A stretch of 64,000 nucleotides of DNA, taken from Terriglobia bacterium (lineage in GTDB: Bacteria > Acidobacteriota > Terriglobia > Terriglobales > Acidobacteriaceae). The notes under the pieces were generated by a model. The model saw only the letters and a program-made list of their open reading frames with translations, was not told the DNA's origin and did no database searches. Within the stretch, counting starts at the first letter, position 1. Each line of letters opens with the position of its first letter. The position numbers and the translations under genes are program-made. This document shows positions 36,455-43,905 of this stretch, piece after piece. Location of the stretch: assembly GCA_020072845.1 (NCBI GenBank), contig JAIQGF010000009.1, positions 62,001-126,000 of the forward strand, written 5' to 3'.

Positions 36455-37915
36455 ATGGAGATCGCACCCTTTTCTGCTTTCCGGTATGACTCGATGAGAG
36501 TCTCCATCGGCGATGTGGTTACGCAGCCCTACGACAAGATTTCGCCGGAGATGCAGGCGCGCTACTACCAGGCCAGCCCCTTCAACCTGGTGCGGATCAT
36601 CCTGGGGAATCCGGACGTGGAACAGCCTGACGTCTACCAGGCTGCGGCGGCGCATTTTGCGTCGTGGCGCGAGCAGGGCATCCTGCGCGCCGATCCTGAA
36701 CCGTCCTTGTACGCGTATTCCCAGCGCTTCATGGTTTCCGGGACCGGTGAGGAGACCGAGCGCCGCGGGTTCATTGCGCTCGGCCGTATTCATGACTATT
36801 CCGAGGGTGTGGTCTTTCGTCACGAGCGAACCCTGGCCAAGCCCAAGCAGGACCGGTTGAATCTGTTGCGTGCCACCCGCGCGCAATTCGAGCAGCTTTT
36901 CATGGTCTACAGCGATCCGCGCGGCGAAGTGGACGGCCTCCTGCAGACGACCGCACCGCCGGACATTGACGTGCGCGATGAATACAACGTCCAGCACCGC
37001 ATGTGGCGCATCTCCAGCCGCGAGACGATCCGCCGCGTGGCGGCCCTGATGGCGGACAAGAAGACCATCATCGCCGATGGCCACCATCGCTACGAAACCG
37101 CTCAGGACTACCGCGACGAGCGCGCCGCGGCCGCTCGCGGCAAAGGCGATGCGCCCTACGATTACGTGGTGATGACCTTCGTCAACATGGACGCGCCCGG
37201 GCTGGTGATCCTGCCTACCCACCGCGTGGTGAGCGGCCTGTCCGGTTTCGATAAAGACCTCTTCCTGCGCAGCGCCTTCCCATACTTCGGCGTTGAGCAG
37301 GCCGCCACCACCGATCCGGCCGGCCTGGTCGCTCTCCTCCAACATGCCGGGCAGCAGGGGACCGCTTTCGTCGCGGTGATAGGACACGAGGCATTTCTGC
37401 TGCGCGCTCGCTCGGGCGCCGCCGATGCGGTGCTGGCGGCAGTATCGGCACGCCAGCGCCAACTCGACTTAGTGCACCTCCACAAAGTCCTGCTCGAACA
37501 CGTCATGGGAATTTCGGAAGAAGCGATTCGCCAGCAGCAGAACATCAAGTACGTGCGGGAGGCAGGCGACGCCATCCGCCAGGCGCAGGCAGGAGCCAAC
37601 GTCGCCTTTCTGGTAAATCCGGTACGCATTGACCAGGTGCGCGATATCGCTTTCGCCGGCGAAGTCCTGCCGCAAAAGTCCACCGACTTCTATCCCAAGT
37701 CCCGAGTCAGTCCCGAGCCGCGGGTCGATTTTCGGTCTTTGTTCTCGCGACTCGCGACTCAGGGCTCGGGACTATTCTCGCGCATGTTCGAGAGTTGGGG
37801 AGAAGTACCTGCCGCATTAGTTCGGCAGATGGATTGGAGGAATTCGCTCGATGGGTGCATCGGCCTTGAAGATTACACCCATGCACCCTTTTCTACGACT
37901 GGGGTCGTTCGTTGA
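36455..37915 (+). CDS. DUF1015 family protein with an aberrant C-terminal tail
   Basis: 486 codons. The diagnostic DUF1015 motif is IADGHHRYETAQDYRDE; other conserved parts are YDKISPEMQARYY and NFLV-like FVNMDAPGLVILPTHRVV. The normal protein should end soon after KSTDFYPK. Here, after YPK at 37698, the frame runs into a CCCGAGTC word repeat and then unrelated DNA, adding about 72 residues (SRVSPEPRVDF ... STTGVVR). A 204-bp copy of the preceding region, with a stop, lies at 40424. The start MEIAPFSAFRYDSMRVSIGDV matches the family. Function unknown. Confidence 0.75.
   Translation: MEIAPFSAFRYDSMRVSIGDVVTQPYDKISPEMQARYYQASPFNLVRIILGNPDVEQPDVYQAAAAHFASWREQGILRADPEPSLYAYSQRFMVSGTGEETERRGFIALGRIHDYSEGVVFRHERTLAKPKQDRLNLLRATRAQFEQLFMVYSDPRGEVDGLLQTTAPPDIDVRDEYNVQHRMWRISSRETIRRVAALMADKKTIIADGHHRYETAQDYRDERAAAARGKGDAPYDYVVMTFVNMDAPGLVILPTHRVVSGLSGFDKDLFLRSAFPYFGVEQAATTDPAGLVALLQHAGQQGTAFVAVIGHEAFLLRARSGAADAVLAAVSARQRQLDLVHLHKVLLEHVMGISEEAIRQQQNIKYVREAGDAIRQAQAGANVAFLVNPVRIDQVRDIAFAGEVLPQKSTDFYPKSRVSPEPRVDFRSLFSRLATQGSGLFSRMFESWGEVPAALVRQMDWRNSLDGCIGLEDYTHAPFSTTGVVR
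37494..37697. repeat. Left copy of the 204-bp direct repeat
   Basis: It matches 40424-40627 in 202 of 204 positions (differences at 37498 and 37558). It covers the last about 68 codons of the normal DUF1015 coding region. Confidence 0.95.
37692..37775. repeat. CCCGAGTC / GACTCGGG word-repeat hairpin (left)
   Basis: AGTCCCGAGTCAGTCCCGAG at 37698 pairs with the inverted GCGACTCGCGACTCAGGGC and CTCGGGACT. It is read as protein in the DUF1015 tail. A sister element follows the right copy of the direct repeat at 40651-40710. Confidence 0.7.
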
Positions 37916-38196
37916 GATCGATGCCATAGATCAGGAAGTTGGCAGCGGTGAGTTCGGAAGTTTGCGATAGCTAATATGCGGCTGGTGCGAACTCGATGCC
38001 TCCTACTTGATCCTCGTCCCGTGCCCGCATTAGCGCGGCAAATTCGGAAGGTGCGCTACCCGGGAGACGCGGACATTGTCGGTCGAGTCACCGCTGTTAC
38101 CGCGCGCATTCCGGAATCCACGCGCAACCCCCAAGAGGACCCCCAAGCTTGAATTCTTGGCAGCTGACCCGTATCGTTGCCGGATCGTGGGCTACG
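37916..38196. other. Non-coding stretch at the left edge of the cassette
   Basis: No convincing gene. Two similar words, CCGCATTAGTTCGGCAGAT (about 37811, just before) and CCGCATTAGCGCGGCAAAT (about 38028), may be remnants of an attachment or repeat unit. GC content falls toward the cassette genes. Confidence 0.3.
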
Positions 38197-39078
38197 CTAG
38201 GCCCCCTCAGCAAGAGACAGGTTCTGATGGTCGCCAAACTGATGGGTTTCCGGATGATTCCAAATCATTTTGAAGTGTTCCTTCCACTTGACGGACACTT
38301 CTGAATTGTCACCTAGGACCAACATTGGAGTCTTACCGCCGATGGTACCTTCTGCTGCCGTGGCCGTGGCAAACGGATAAGGCTCGATGAAAAGGAGCTT
38401 GTCTGTTATCAACACGAACGCAAAAGGCGGGAGGTCGTAGCAGCGGGACTCGACTCTGTCTGGAGCGGCTCTCCGCAACTGCTCAAGCCATTTGCCGCTG
38501 TTGCGAATGTCCGACTTCGTCGGGTGATAGGGTTCTAGGCCTTTCCTTATCTCAGCCCATTCACACTCCGGACATAGCAGGAGAACCCTGAGTTTGCATT
38601 GTCCTGGATCGTCAGTCATGCGCTTCCACAGAATCCTTCCGATTTCTGCATCAGAACGAAAGAAACCGGGTGCCGCGACGCACGCAACTAGGATTTCGCC
38701 CCGCCTAGTCTCAAGCTGCTCTGTAATGGCCTCCCTGATTCTCTCGGAAGCGCGCTGTCCATGGTCATCACCATAGCGCAAGAGAATATCCTCGACTTTC
38801 AGTTCGTGTCCTGCTTTCAACAGCCCGAAATGTGTCTCCAGAAACCTAAGGATAGACTCGAGTTCCTGCAGAAGGGACTGATGGAGTAGATGCTCGACAC
38901 CCAGCGCAACAAAAGAAGAGATGGCGAGAGCGATCGAGAATTCTGTACCCAGCCTAACGAGACCGAACTGCTCGTATCGCGAGAGAACTGCGGCACTTGC
39001 AATTCCCACTGCACCAAAAAAGAGGACCTTCCAAAACAAAGATCCACGTATTTTGCCGAACCGATCGCGAATTGTCAT
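38197..39078 (-). CDS. Two-TM membrane protein with degenerate PLD-like C-terminal domain
   Basis: 293 residues. TM helices at about 15-33 and 43-62 are followed by a helical region (63-125). An alpha/beta domain (128-275) has the pattern ILVACVAAPGFF, KLRVLLLCPECEWAEIRKG, VESRCYDLPPFAFVLITDK, LLFIEPYPF and KWKEHFKMIWNH. This layout resembles phospholipase-D-like domains, but the HxK half-sites are missing, so it is probably a ligand-binding fold without activity. The same domain, aligned by eye, is the C-terminus of the XRE gene 84 bp upstream. The start has GGAGGT 4 nt upstream. Sampled lines in the cassette are about 52-55% GC. No named family was confirmed. Confidence 0.7.
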   Translation of the reverse strand: MTIRDRFGKIRGSLFWKVLFFGAVGIASAAVLSRYEQFGLVRLGTEFSIALAISSFVALGVEHLLHQSLLQELESILRFLETHFGLLKAGHELKVEDILLRYGDDHGQRASERIREAITEQLETRRGEILVACVAAPGFFRSDAEIGRILWKRMTDDPGQCKLRVLLLCPECEWAEIRKGLEPYHPTKSDIRNSGKWLEQLRRAAPDRVESRCYDLPPFAFVLITDKLLFIEPYPFATATAAEGTIGGKTPMLVLGDNSEVSVKWKEHFKMIWNHPETHQFGDHQNLSLAEGA

Positions 39079-39162
39079 ACTTACCTCCGTCTGGTTACCG
39101 GAACCTACTTCAGGAAGCCAACCCCGCCATTCGCTGATACGATCTCCGTCCGCAAGGATGTG

Positions 39163-40047
39163 CTAACGCTGTCGCGTCGTGCCGTCACGTACCACATCCT
39201 TGAGCAGAACCGCGTTCGGCCCCTGCCAGGAACGCTCAAAGTGGTTAGTTACATATTGACCGTAAATATCCTCGCTGTTTTCAGTCCGCGCCACCTCGAG
39301 CGTAAACGTCTTGAACGCTTCCGTCTGGTAGGTATATGGGTTCAGTAGCAACCTTTCTGGAGTAAAAAGCATAAATACGGTGGGCGCGCCTCGATAAAAT
39401 CGAATGCTCTCCTTGCTGATGCCCCAGTCCTGGGTGATCGTATTCACCGACTCCCAGATCTCGTTTGCAATTGACCCCTTTTCCCTAACCTCCTGCTGTT
39501 CCCGCAAGTTGCTAACGTCTGGGTCCGTCATGAGAATCCGCCAGGTGATGGTCTTTGCTTTGTGTTGGAGAAGAAGGGATACCTTCTGCGGGGCGACTCT
39601 TATGACGCCCATGAAGGACGAGCAGACAACACTGATAGAGTCCGCTTCCTTTTCAAGGACGGGGTAGAAACCGTTGAGTGCGTCTGTGCGGTTCTTGTAT
39701 GCATTTCTAATTCCCATCGCATCAATCGTCTGCAGCAACCGAATCGCAAATGATACCGGGGTGCGTCCAGAATCCCACCTGGTCTCGCCCAGTAAATCGC
39801 CAAGGTCTACCGGAGCCTTCTCTTTTGCAATCTGCTTCAATCTGAGAAGGGTTCTCACATCAGGCGTCGTGACACCCTGTTCCCATGAACTGAGCGTTTG
39901 TCGTTTGACGCCAAGGTGCCGCGCGAAGTCTTCTTGCGTGTAGTCGAGACGAACACGTGTCTCTTTGAGTTGTTCGCCGAACTCCTTCACCTTCACGAGA
40001 AGCAGATCATTCTCGCTATTGGTTGCTTGTTGTTTGCGTTTTACCAT
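39163..40047 (-). CDS. XRE-family HTH regulator with PLD-like C-terminal domain
   Basis: 294 residues. An XRE helix-turn-helix (about 24-75: LKETRVRLDYTQEDFARHLG, VKRQTLSSWEQGVTTPD) comes first, then a linker. The domain at 135-275 has ISVVCSSFMGV, ITWRILMTDPDVSNLRE, IRFYRGAPTVFMLFTPERL, LLLNPYTY and NHFERSW, matching the partner membrane protein position for position. The best guess is a repressor whose C-domain senses a ligand and controls its own operon. The ATG at 40047 has GGAGGG 8 nt upstream. It is first in a two-gene minus-strand operon. Confidence 0.75.
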   Translation of the reverse strand: MVKRKQQATNSENDLLLVKVKEFGEQLKETRVRLDYTQEDFARHLGVKRQTLSSWEQGVTTPDVRTLLRLKQIAKEKAPVDLGDLLGETRWDSGRTPVSFAIRLLQTIDAMGIRNAYKNRTDALNGFYPVLEKEADSISVVCSSFMGVIRVAPQKVSLLLQHKAKTITWRILMTDPDVSNLREQQEVREKGSIANEIWESVNTITQDWGISKESIRFYRGAPTVFMLFTPERLLLNPYTYQTEAFKTFTLEVARTENSEDIYGQYVTNHFERSWQGPNAVLLKDVVRDGTTRQR

Positions 40048-40066
40048 CTACATTTCCCTCCGCAGA

Positions 40067-40095
40067 AAATTAATCATGTCCGGTGGATAAGTCAA
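40067..40095 (-). promoter_or_regulatory. Sigma-70-type promoter of the XRE/membrane operon
   Basis: On the minus strand TTGACT (-35, 40090-40095) is 17 bp from TAATTT (-10, 40067-40072). Transcription would begin only about 12-15 nt before the XRE start codon, giving a very short leader around the GGAGGG. Confidence 0.65.
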
Positions 40096-40423
40096 TATTC
40101 AATTTACAAACAATGCCGGTGGGACCCACCCATGGAATGTATAGATAATCAAACGACCGGAATCAACATGTAAGGAAAACTGAACGTCCCTGCAGGTCTG
40201 TTTGTTTGGCGTTAATTCTCCAAGGGGCTGTCCAATCGCACACTAACCCTTGTTAAAGGACGAGTAGCGCCAAACTACTTCGTCACGCTTGAAACTTGAC
40301 ATCACAACTCTTGTTGATCACTGTCGGTGCTAGATCCCCGGCCTGATCGAACCCCTCAGTGCCGGATCTTGCATGGATGAAGGAAATTGTTTAGGTGCTC
40401 GCAGCACTCTGCCGATGGTCACT
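40096..40423. other. AT-rich non-coding right edge of the cassette
   Basis: No gene. GC is low (one sampled line, 40081-40140, is 45%). A hairpin AGATCC..GGC / GCC..GGATCT (40329-40368) lies close to the right direct repeat. No integrase, transposase or tRNA fragment is seen. Confidence 0.4.
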
Positions 40424-40647
40424 TCGAGCACGTCATGGGAATTTCGGAAGAAGCGATTCGCCAGCAGCAGAACATCAAGTACGTGCGTGAGGCAGGCGAC
40501 GCCATCCGCCAGGCGCAGGCAGGAGCCAACGTCGCCTTTCTGGTAAATCCGGTACGCATTGACCAGGTGCGCGATATCGCTTTCGCCGGCGAAGTCCTGC
40601 CGCAAAAGTCCACCGACTTCTATCCCACGATATACGCAATGGAGTAA
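40424..40647 (+). pseudogene. Duplicated 3' fragment of the DUF1015 gene (right direct repeat plus intact stop)
   Basis: 202 of 204 positions match 37494-37697. The fragment then continues TIYAME and a TAA at 40645, which looks like the original gene end, because DUF1015 proteins commonly finish near FYPK...TIYA. It has no start of its own and is not a gene. A 30-nt segment (40628-40657) present here is missing at the left copy. Confidence 0.85.
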
Positions 40648-40650
40648 AGA

Positions 40651-40710
40651 AGTCGCGAGTCCCGAGTGCCGAGACGCGAGCCTCAAAGCACCGGGACTCG
40701 GGACTGGGTT
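40651..40710. repeat. CCCGAGTG / GACTCGGGACT word-repeat hairpin (right)
   Basis: AGTCCCGAGTGCCGAG at 40658 pairs with GGGACTCGGGACT near 40693-40705. It is the sister of the element at 37692-37775 and follows the duplicated gene end, so it was probably carried along in the duplication. Confidence 0.7.
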
Positions 40711-40726
40711 AAGATTCTCAACACAG

Positions 40727-42172
40727 GTGAAATCCTGGAACCAGGTCGTCGCGATTGTGCTCACGATCGCAGCGCTCGCCGCCACCGCCGCCGACGACAA
40801 GCGCCTGAGCATCTACACGCCGCAGTCCTCCTACGCCGTCAACGTGCTGGACCGCGACGGCCACGAGTACGTGCCGCTGCTCGATGTCCTCGCATCGCTG
40901 GGGTCGGCCGGCGCCTACCAAGCCGGCGACAAGTGGAAGCTGCAGTTCAGCGGCACCGAATCGGAATTTAAGACCGGCAAAACCAAGGCCAAAGTCAATC
41001 GCAAGAATCTCCAACTGTCGGCTCCGTTCGTCATCGAGAACGGGCGCGGCCTGGTGCCGCTGCACTCCCTTGCGGCCGTGCTGGGTCGCCTGGTGCCGGT
41101 CGCGGTGGATGTCAGGGAGCCGGCCAGGCGCGTGTTCATAGGCGGTGCGGCCACGCATTTCACCGCCGAATTGCAGCCCGCCGGGGCGAAGCTGGTTTTG
41201 CATTTTTCCGCCCCGGTGAACCCCGCCATCGCAACCGAACCCGGCAGGCTGCGCATGATCTTTTCGCGCGAGCCCGTGGTTGCGCCCGCCGGCACGCAGG
41301 CCTTTGACGACAAGGTCATTCGGGCGGTGAACTTTTCCGAGCACGATGGCGTGGCGGAACTGCTGATTCACTCCGGCGCACCGGTCCTGGCCACCTTCAG
41401 CGACCAGAATCGCACCATCACCATTGCGCCCGCCCCGCAATTGCGCGCGCAGGCCCCCGCCCCTTTACCGCCCTCGGCCGCGCCCTCGCCGCCGCCCCCA
41501 GCTTCGCCCACTGCCCCTGCGCCCGTGCAGGTTGCTCCGGAAGCGGCGCAGGTCACTCACCCCCGCGCCACCGTGGTGATTGATCCTGGCCACGGCGGCG
41601 ACGATCGCGGCGCGGCGCTCTCGGCAACGCTGGCGGAAAAGGACGTCACGCTCGCCTGGGCGCGTCGCCTGCGCGCGGCCCTTGAGCAGAAGGGAATTCC
41701 GGCGGCGCTATTGCGCGATGCCGACAACGCGCTCACCTCCGACCAGCGCGCGGCGATCGCCAATGCGGCACGCCCGCTGGTGTTCATCACCTTACACGCC
41801 GGAACCACCGGGTCGGGGGTGCGTGTTTATACCGCCCACCTCGGCGAGAGCGCGCCGCGCGCCGGCAGCTTTCTTCCCTGGGACACGGCCCAGAGCGCCT
41901 TTCTCGACGGCAGCCGCGCGCTGGCGGGCAGCGTGGTGGCGGAAATCACCAAGCGTGAGATTCCGGTGGCCACGGCGCCAGTCATGCTGCGGCCGCTGAA
42001 CAACATTGCGGCGTCGGCCATCGCCATCGAAATCATGCCGCCGGCGACCGACGTCGCGGGGCTGACCAGCGCTGCCTACCAGCAGACGGTCTGCGCCGCC
42101 ATCGCCGAAGGCGTTGCCGGGTCGACCAAGCCGGTGGTATCACGGGCGGGCGCGGCGGGAGGTTTGCGATGA
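40727..42172 (+). CDS. N-acetylmuramoyl-L-alanine amidase (Amidase_3), secreted
   Basis: About 481 residues from a GTG at 40727. A signal sequence (VVAIVLTIAALAATAA) leads to a beta-rich N-domain (copper-amine-oxidase-like or AMIN-like, 30-260) and a Pro/Ala-rich linker (about 270-310). The amidase domain has the zinc ligands in VVIDPGHGGDD, the Glu in LAEKDVTLAW and the His in FITLHAG. EIMPPATD lies near the C-terminus, where the family carries its catalytic Glu. It cuts between MurNAc and the stem peptide in peptidoglycan. The start region is uncertain because the frame runs back into the duplicated DUF1015 DNA; the ATGA overlap with the next gene fixes the 3' end. Confidence 0.85.
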   Translation: MKSWNQVVAIVLTIAALAATAADDKRLSIYTPQSSYAVNVLDRDGHEYVPLLDVLASLGSAGAYQAGDKWKLQFSGTESEFKTGKTKAKVNRKNLQLSAPFVIENGRGLVPLHSLAAVLGRLVPVAVDVREPARRVFIGGAATHFTAELQPAGAKLVLHFSAPVNPAIATEPGRLRMIFSREPVVAPAGTQAFDDKVIRAVNFSEHDGVAELLIHSGAPVLATFSDQNRTITIAPAPQLRAQAPAPLPPSAAPSPPPPASPTAPAPVQVAPEAAQVTHPRATVVIDPGHGGDDRGAALSATLAEKDVTLAWARRLRAALEQKGIPAALLRDADNALTSDQRAAIANAARPLVFITLHAGTTGSGVRVYTAHLGESAPRAGSFLPWDTAQSAFLDGSRALAGSVVAEITKREIPVATAPVMLRPLNNIAASAIAIEIMPPATDVAGLTSAAYQQTVCAAIAEGVAGSTKPVVSRAGAAGGLR

Positions 42173-42753
42173 CCCCGCGGGTCAAGATCGCGCTGGCGGT
42201 CCTGGTCATCCTGGTCGCGGCGATGGGCTACTACGCCCTCCGGCTGAAGCGCCAGGCGGAAAGGCTGCCGATCCGTGCCTTCGATACGCGACCCATCGCG
42301 CCGCCGATTTCCGGTCCTACCGAACGCGTCACGTTGTACATCGCCAGCGATCGCGACGGCATGCTGCACCGGCAGGACGCGGCCATCGGCGTGCCCGGCG
42401 ACCCCAGCGAACGTGCCCGGCAGCTCCTGCGCACGCTGCTGTCGGTGTACCTGGAAAAAAACTCGCCCCATCCGCTGGGCAGCGGCGCCGACATCAAGTA
42501 CGTATTCCTGGTCAAGCCCAACATGGCGATCGTGGACGCCAACGCTGCTTTTGCCGACACGCACCGCTCCGGCATCCTGGTGGAGCAACTCACGGTCGCC
42601 TCCATCGCGCAAACCCTGGCGGCGAATTTGCCCGGCACCATCCGCATCAAGATTCTGGTCGAAGGCAAGGAGCGCGAGACCCTCGCCGGCCATGCCGATC
42701 TTGCCGACTTCTACGACACCGCTGCCGGCGACCAGTTTCCGGTGGCGCAGTAG
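42169..42753 (+). CDS. GerMN-domain protein, membrane-anchored
   Basis: 194 residues with one N-terminal TM helix (about 6-24). The GerMN domain begins RVTLYIASDRDG and contains KYVFLVKPNMAIVDANAAF and GILVEQLTVASIAQTL. GerMN proteins in spore formers are tied to germination and peptidoglycan; in Gram-negative bacteria they occur next to cell-wall amidases. Overlap of 4 bp with the amidase suggests a joint role in the envelope. Confidence 0.85.
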   Translation: MTPRVKIALAVLVILVAAMGYYALRLKRQAERLPIRAFDTRPIAPPISGPTERVTLYIASDRDGMLHRQDAAIGVPGDPSERARQLLRTLLSVYLEKNSPHPLGSGADIKYVFLVKPNMAIVDANAAFADTHRSGILVEQLTVASIAQTLAANLPGTIRIKILVEGKERETLAGHADLADFYDTAAGDQFPVAQ

Positions 42754-42816
42754 CTGTTAGCCATTAGCCATCACGCTCACCAGCGAATCGGCAATCTTCA
42801 ATCCGCAATCGCAATT
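42751..42816. repeat. TTAGCCATTAGCC and AATCGGCAATC word repeats
   Basis: TAGCTGTTAGCCATTAGCC (from the GerMN stop, 42751) is followed at 42787 by AATCGGCAATCTTCAATCC-type words. It fills the gap between the GerMN gene and the cysteine-synthase-like gene. Confidence 0.55.
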
Positions 42817-42857
42817 GACTCCGCTCCCCGCCTCTCTTACCCTGTCGAGTGCCTCCC

Positions 42858-43802
42858 ATGACGCTCCAACAAGCCTTCCGCCTGCGTGTCGCCGAGGACA
42901 TCACGGAGCTGGTCGGCGAAACGCCGCTGCTGCACCTGCGGAAACTTCCGCCGCCCGGTGTTGCCGACGTCTATGCCAAGCTCGAATACCTGAACCCCGG
43001 CGGCAGCATTAAAGACCGCGCCGCCATTGGCATCATCAAGCGCGCCGAGGCCGAAGGGCGCCTGCATTCCGGTTCGACCATCCTGGAAGCGACCGCGGGC
43101 AACACCGGCATCGGGCTGGCGCTGATCGGCGTCAATCGCGGCTACCGCGTCATCGTCTGCATTCCGCAGAAATTCGCCAAGGAAAAAGTCGTGCTCATGC
43201 AGGCGCTGGGCGCGGAGGTGATTCGCACTCCCGACGACGAAGGCATGGCGGGCGCTATCCACCGCGCCGAGGAACTCGCGGCCAAGATTCCGGGCTCCTT
43301 CATGGCCGGCCAGTTTTCCAACCAGGCCAATCCCGACTACCACTACGAAACCACCGCCCGCGAAATGTGGGAGCAGATGCAGGAGAAGGTGGACGCGGTG
43401 GTGCTCGGCGCCGGAACCGGCGGCACATTCACCGGCGTGGCGCGATTCGTGAAAGAGCGCAACCCGCGCGCTCAGGCGTACCTGGTTGAATCCCAGGGAT
43501 CCATCTACGGCGGCGGCCAGCCCGGCGACCACAAGGTCGAGGGTATCGGTTCCAGCTTCATTCCGCAGACTGCCGACATGAAGCTGGCCGACGGCGTCAT
43601 CATGGCGAAAGATCCTGACGCATTTGAGATGACTCGCCGCCTGGCGCGCGAGGAAGGAGTCTTCGCCGGCTCCAGCGGCGGCGCCGCCGTTTGGGCCACG
43701 ATTGAAGTCGCGAAAAAATTGGGCGCCGGCAAGCGCGTCGTCACCGTGATCCCTGACAGCGCGGAGCGCTATCTCTCGAAAAACATTTTCGAAGGACCGT
43801 AG
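42858..43802 (+). CDS. Cysteine synthase / cystathionine beta-synthase-like PLP enzyme
   Basis: About 314 residues. The PLP lysine is in NPGGSIKDRAAIG, the substrate loop reads [14 protein letters not shown] and the PLP cradle GAGTGGTFTGVARF; the C-terminus ends AERYLSKNIFEGP. It is the second fold-II enzyme of this type in the window and is adjacent to a cystathionine gamma-type enzyme. That suggests the cystathionine beta-synthase role of reverse transsulfuration, although a plain cysteine synthase cannot be excluded. The ATG at 42858 was taken; a GTG 9 bp earlier is possible. Confidence 0.82.
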   Translation: MTLQQAFRLRVAEDITELVGETPLLHLRKLPPPGVADVYAKLEYLNPGGSIKDRAAIGIIKRAEAEGRLHSGSTILEATAGNTGIGLALIGVNRGYRVIVCIPQKFAKEKVVLMQALGAEVIRTPDDEGMAGAIHRAEELAAKIPGSFMAGQFSNQANPDYHYETTAREMWEQMQEKVDAVVLGAGTGGTFTGVARFVKERNPRAQAYLVESQGSIYGGGQPGDHKVEGIGSSFIPQTADMKLADGVIMAKDPDAFEMTRRLAREEGVFAGSSGGAAVWATIEVAKKLGAGKRVVTVIPDSAERYLSKNIFEGP

Positions 43803-43806
43803 AAGA

Positions 43807-43887
43807 ATTTGTAATTGGTAATTTGTAATTTGCAATTTTTCTGATGTCGCGTGCGCCGTGGAAATTGCAAATTACAAATTGCAAATC
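43807..43887. repeat. AATTGGTAATTTG / CAAATTACAAATTG word-repeat hairpin
   Basis: The left arm (43807-43840) and right arm (43860-43887) are inverted, about 20 bp apart. The word is the same as at 34026-34180. It sits just before the next gene and covers its upstream in-frame extension. Confidence 0.75.
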
Positions 43888-43905
43888 CGTCCGGAATCAC
43901 AAATC

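Noticed and set aside
36098-37462. 454-codon open frame antisense to DUF1015.
   Set aside because: Shadow; DGHHRYETA proves the plus-strand gene.
38076-38273. 65-codon frame in the left edge of the cassette.
   Set aside because: Not recognisable and overlaps the 3' end of the membrane-protein gene on the other strand; no ribosome binding site.
37494-40627. Considered as an integron or prophage.
   Set aside because: No integrase, no attC-like array, no phage genes; only direct repeats and two genes.
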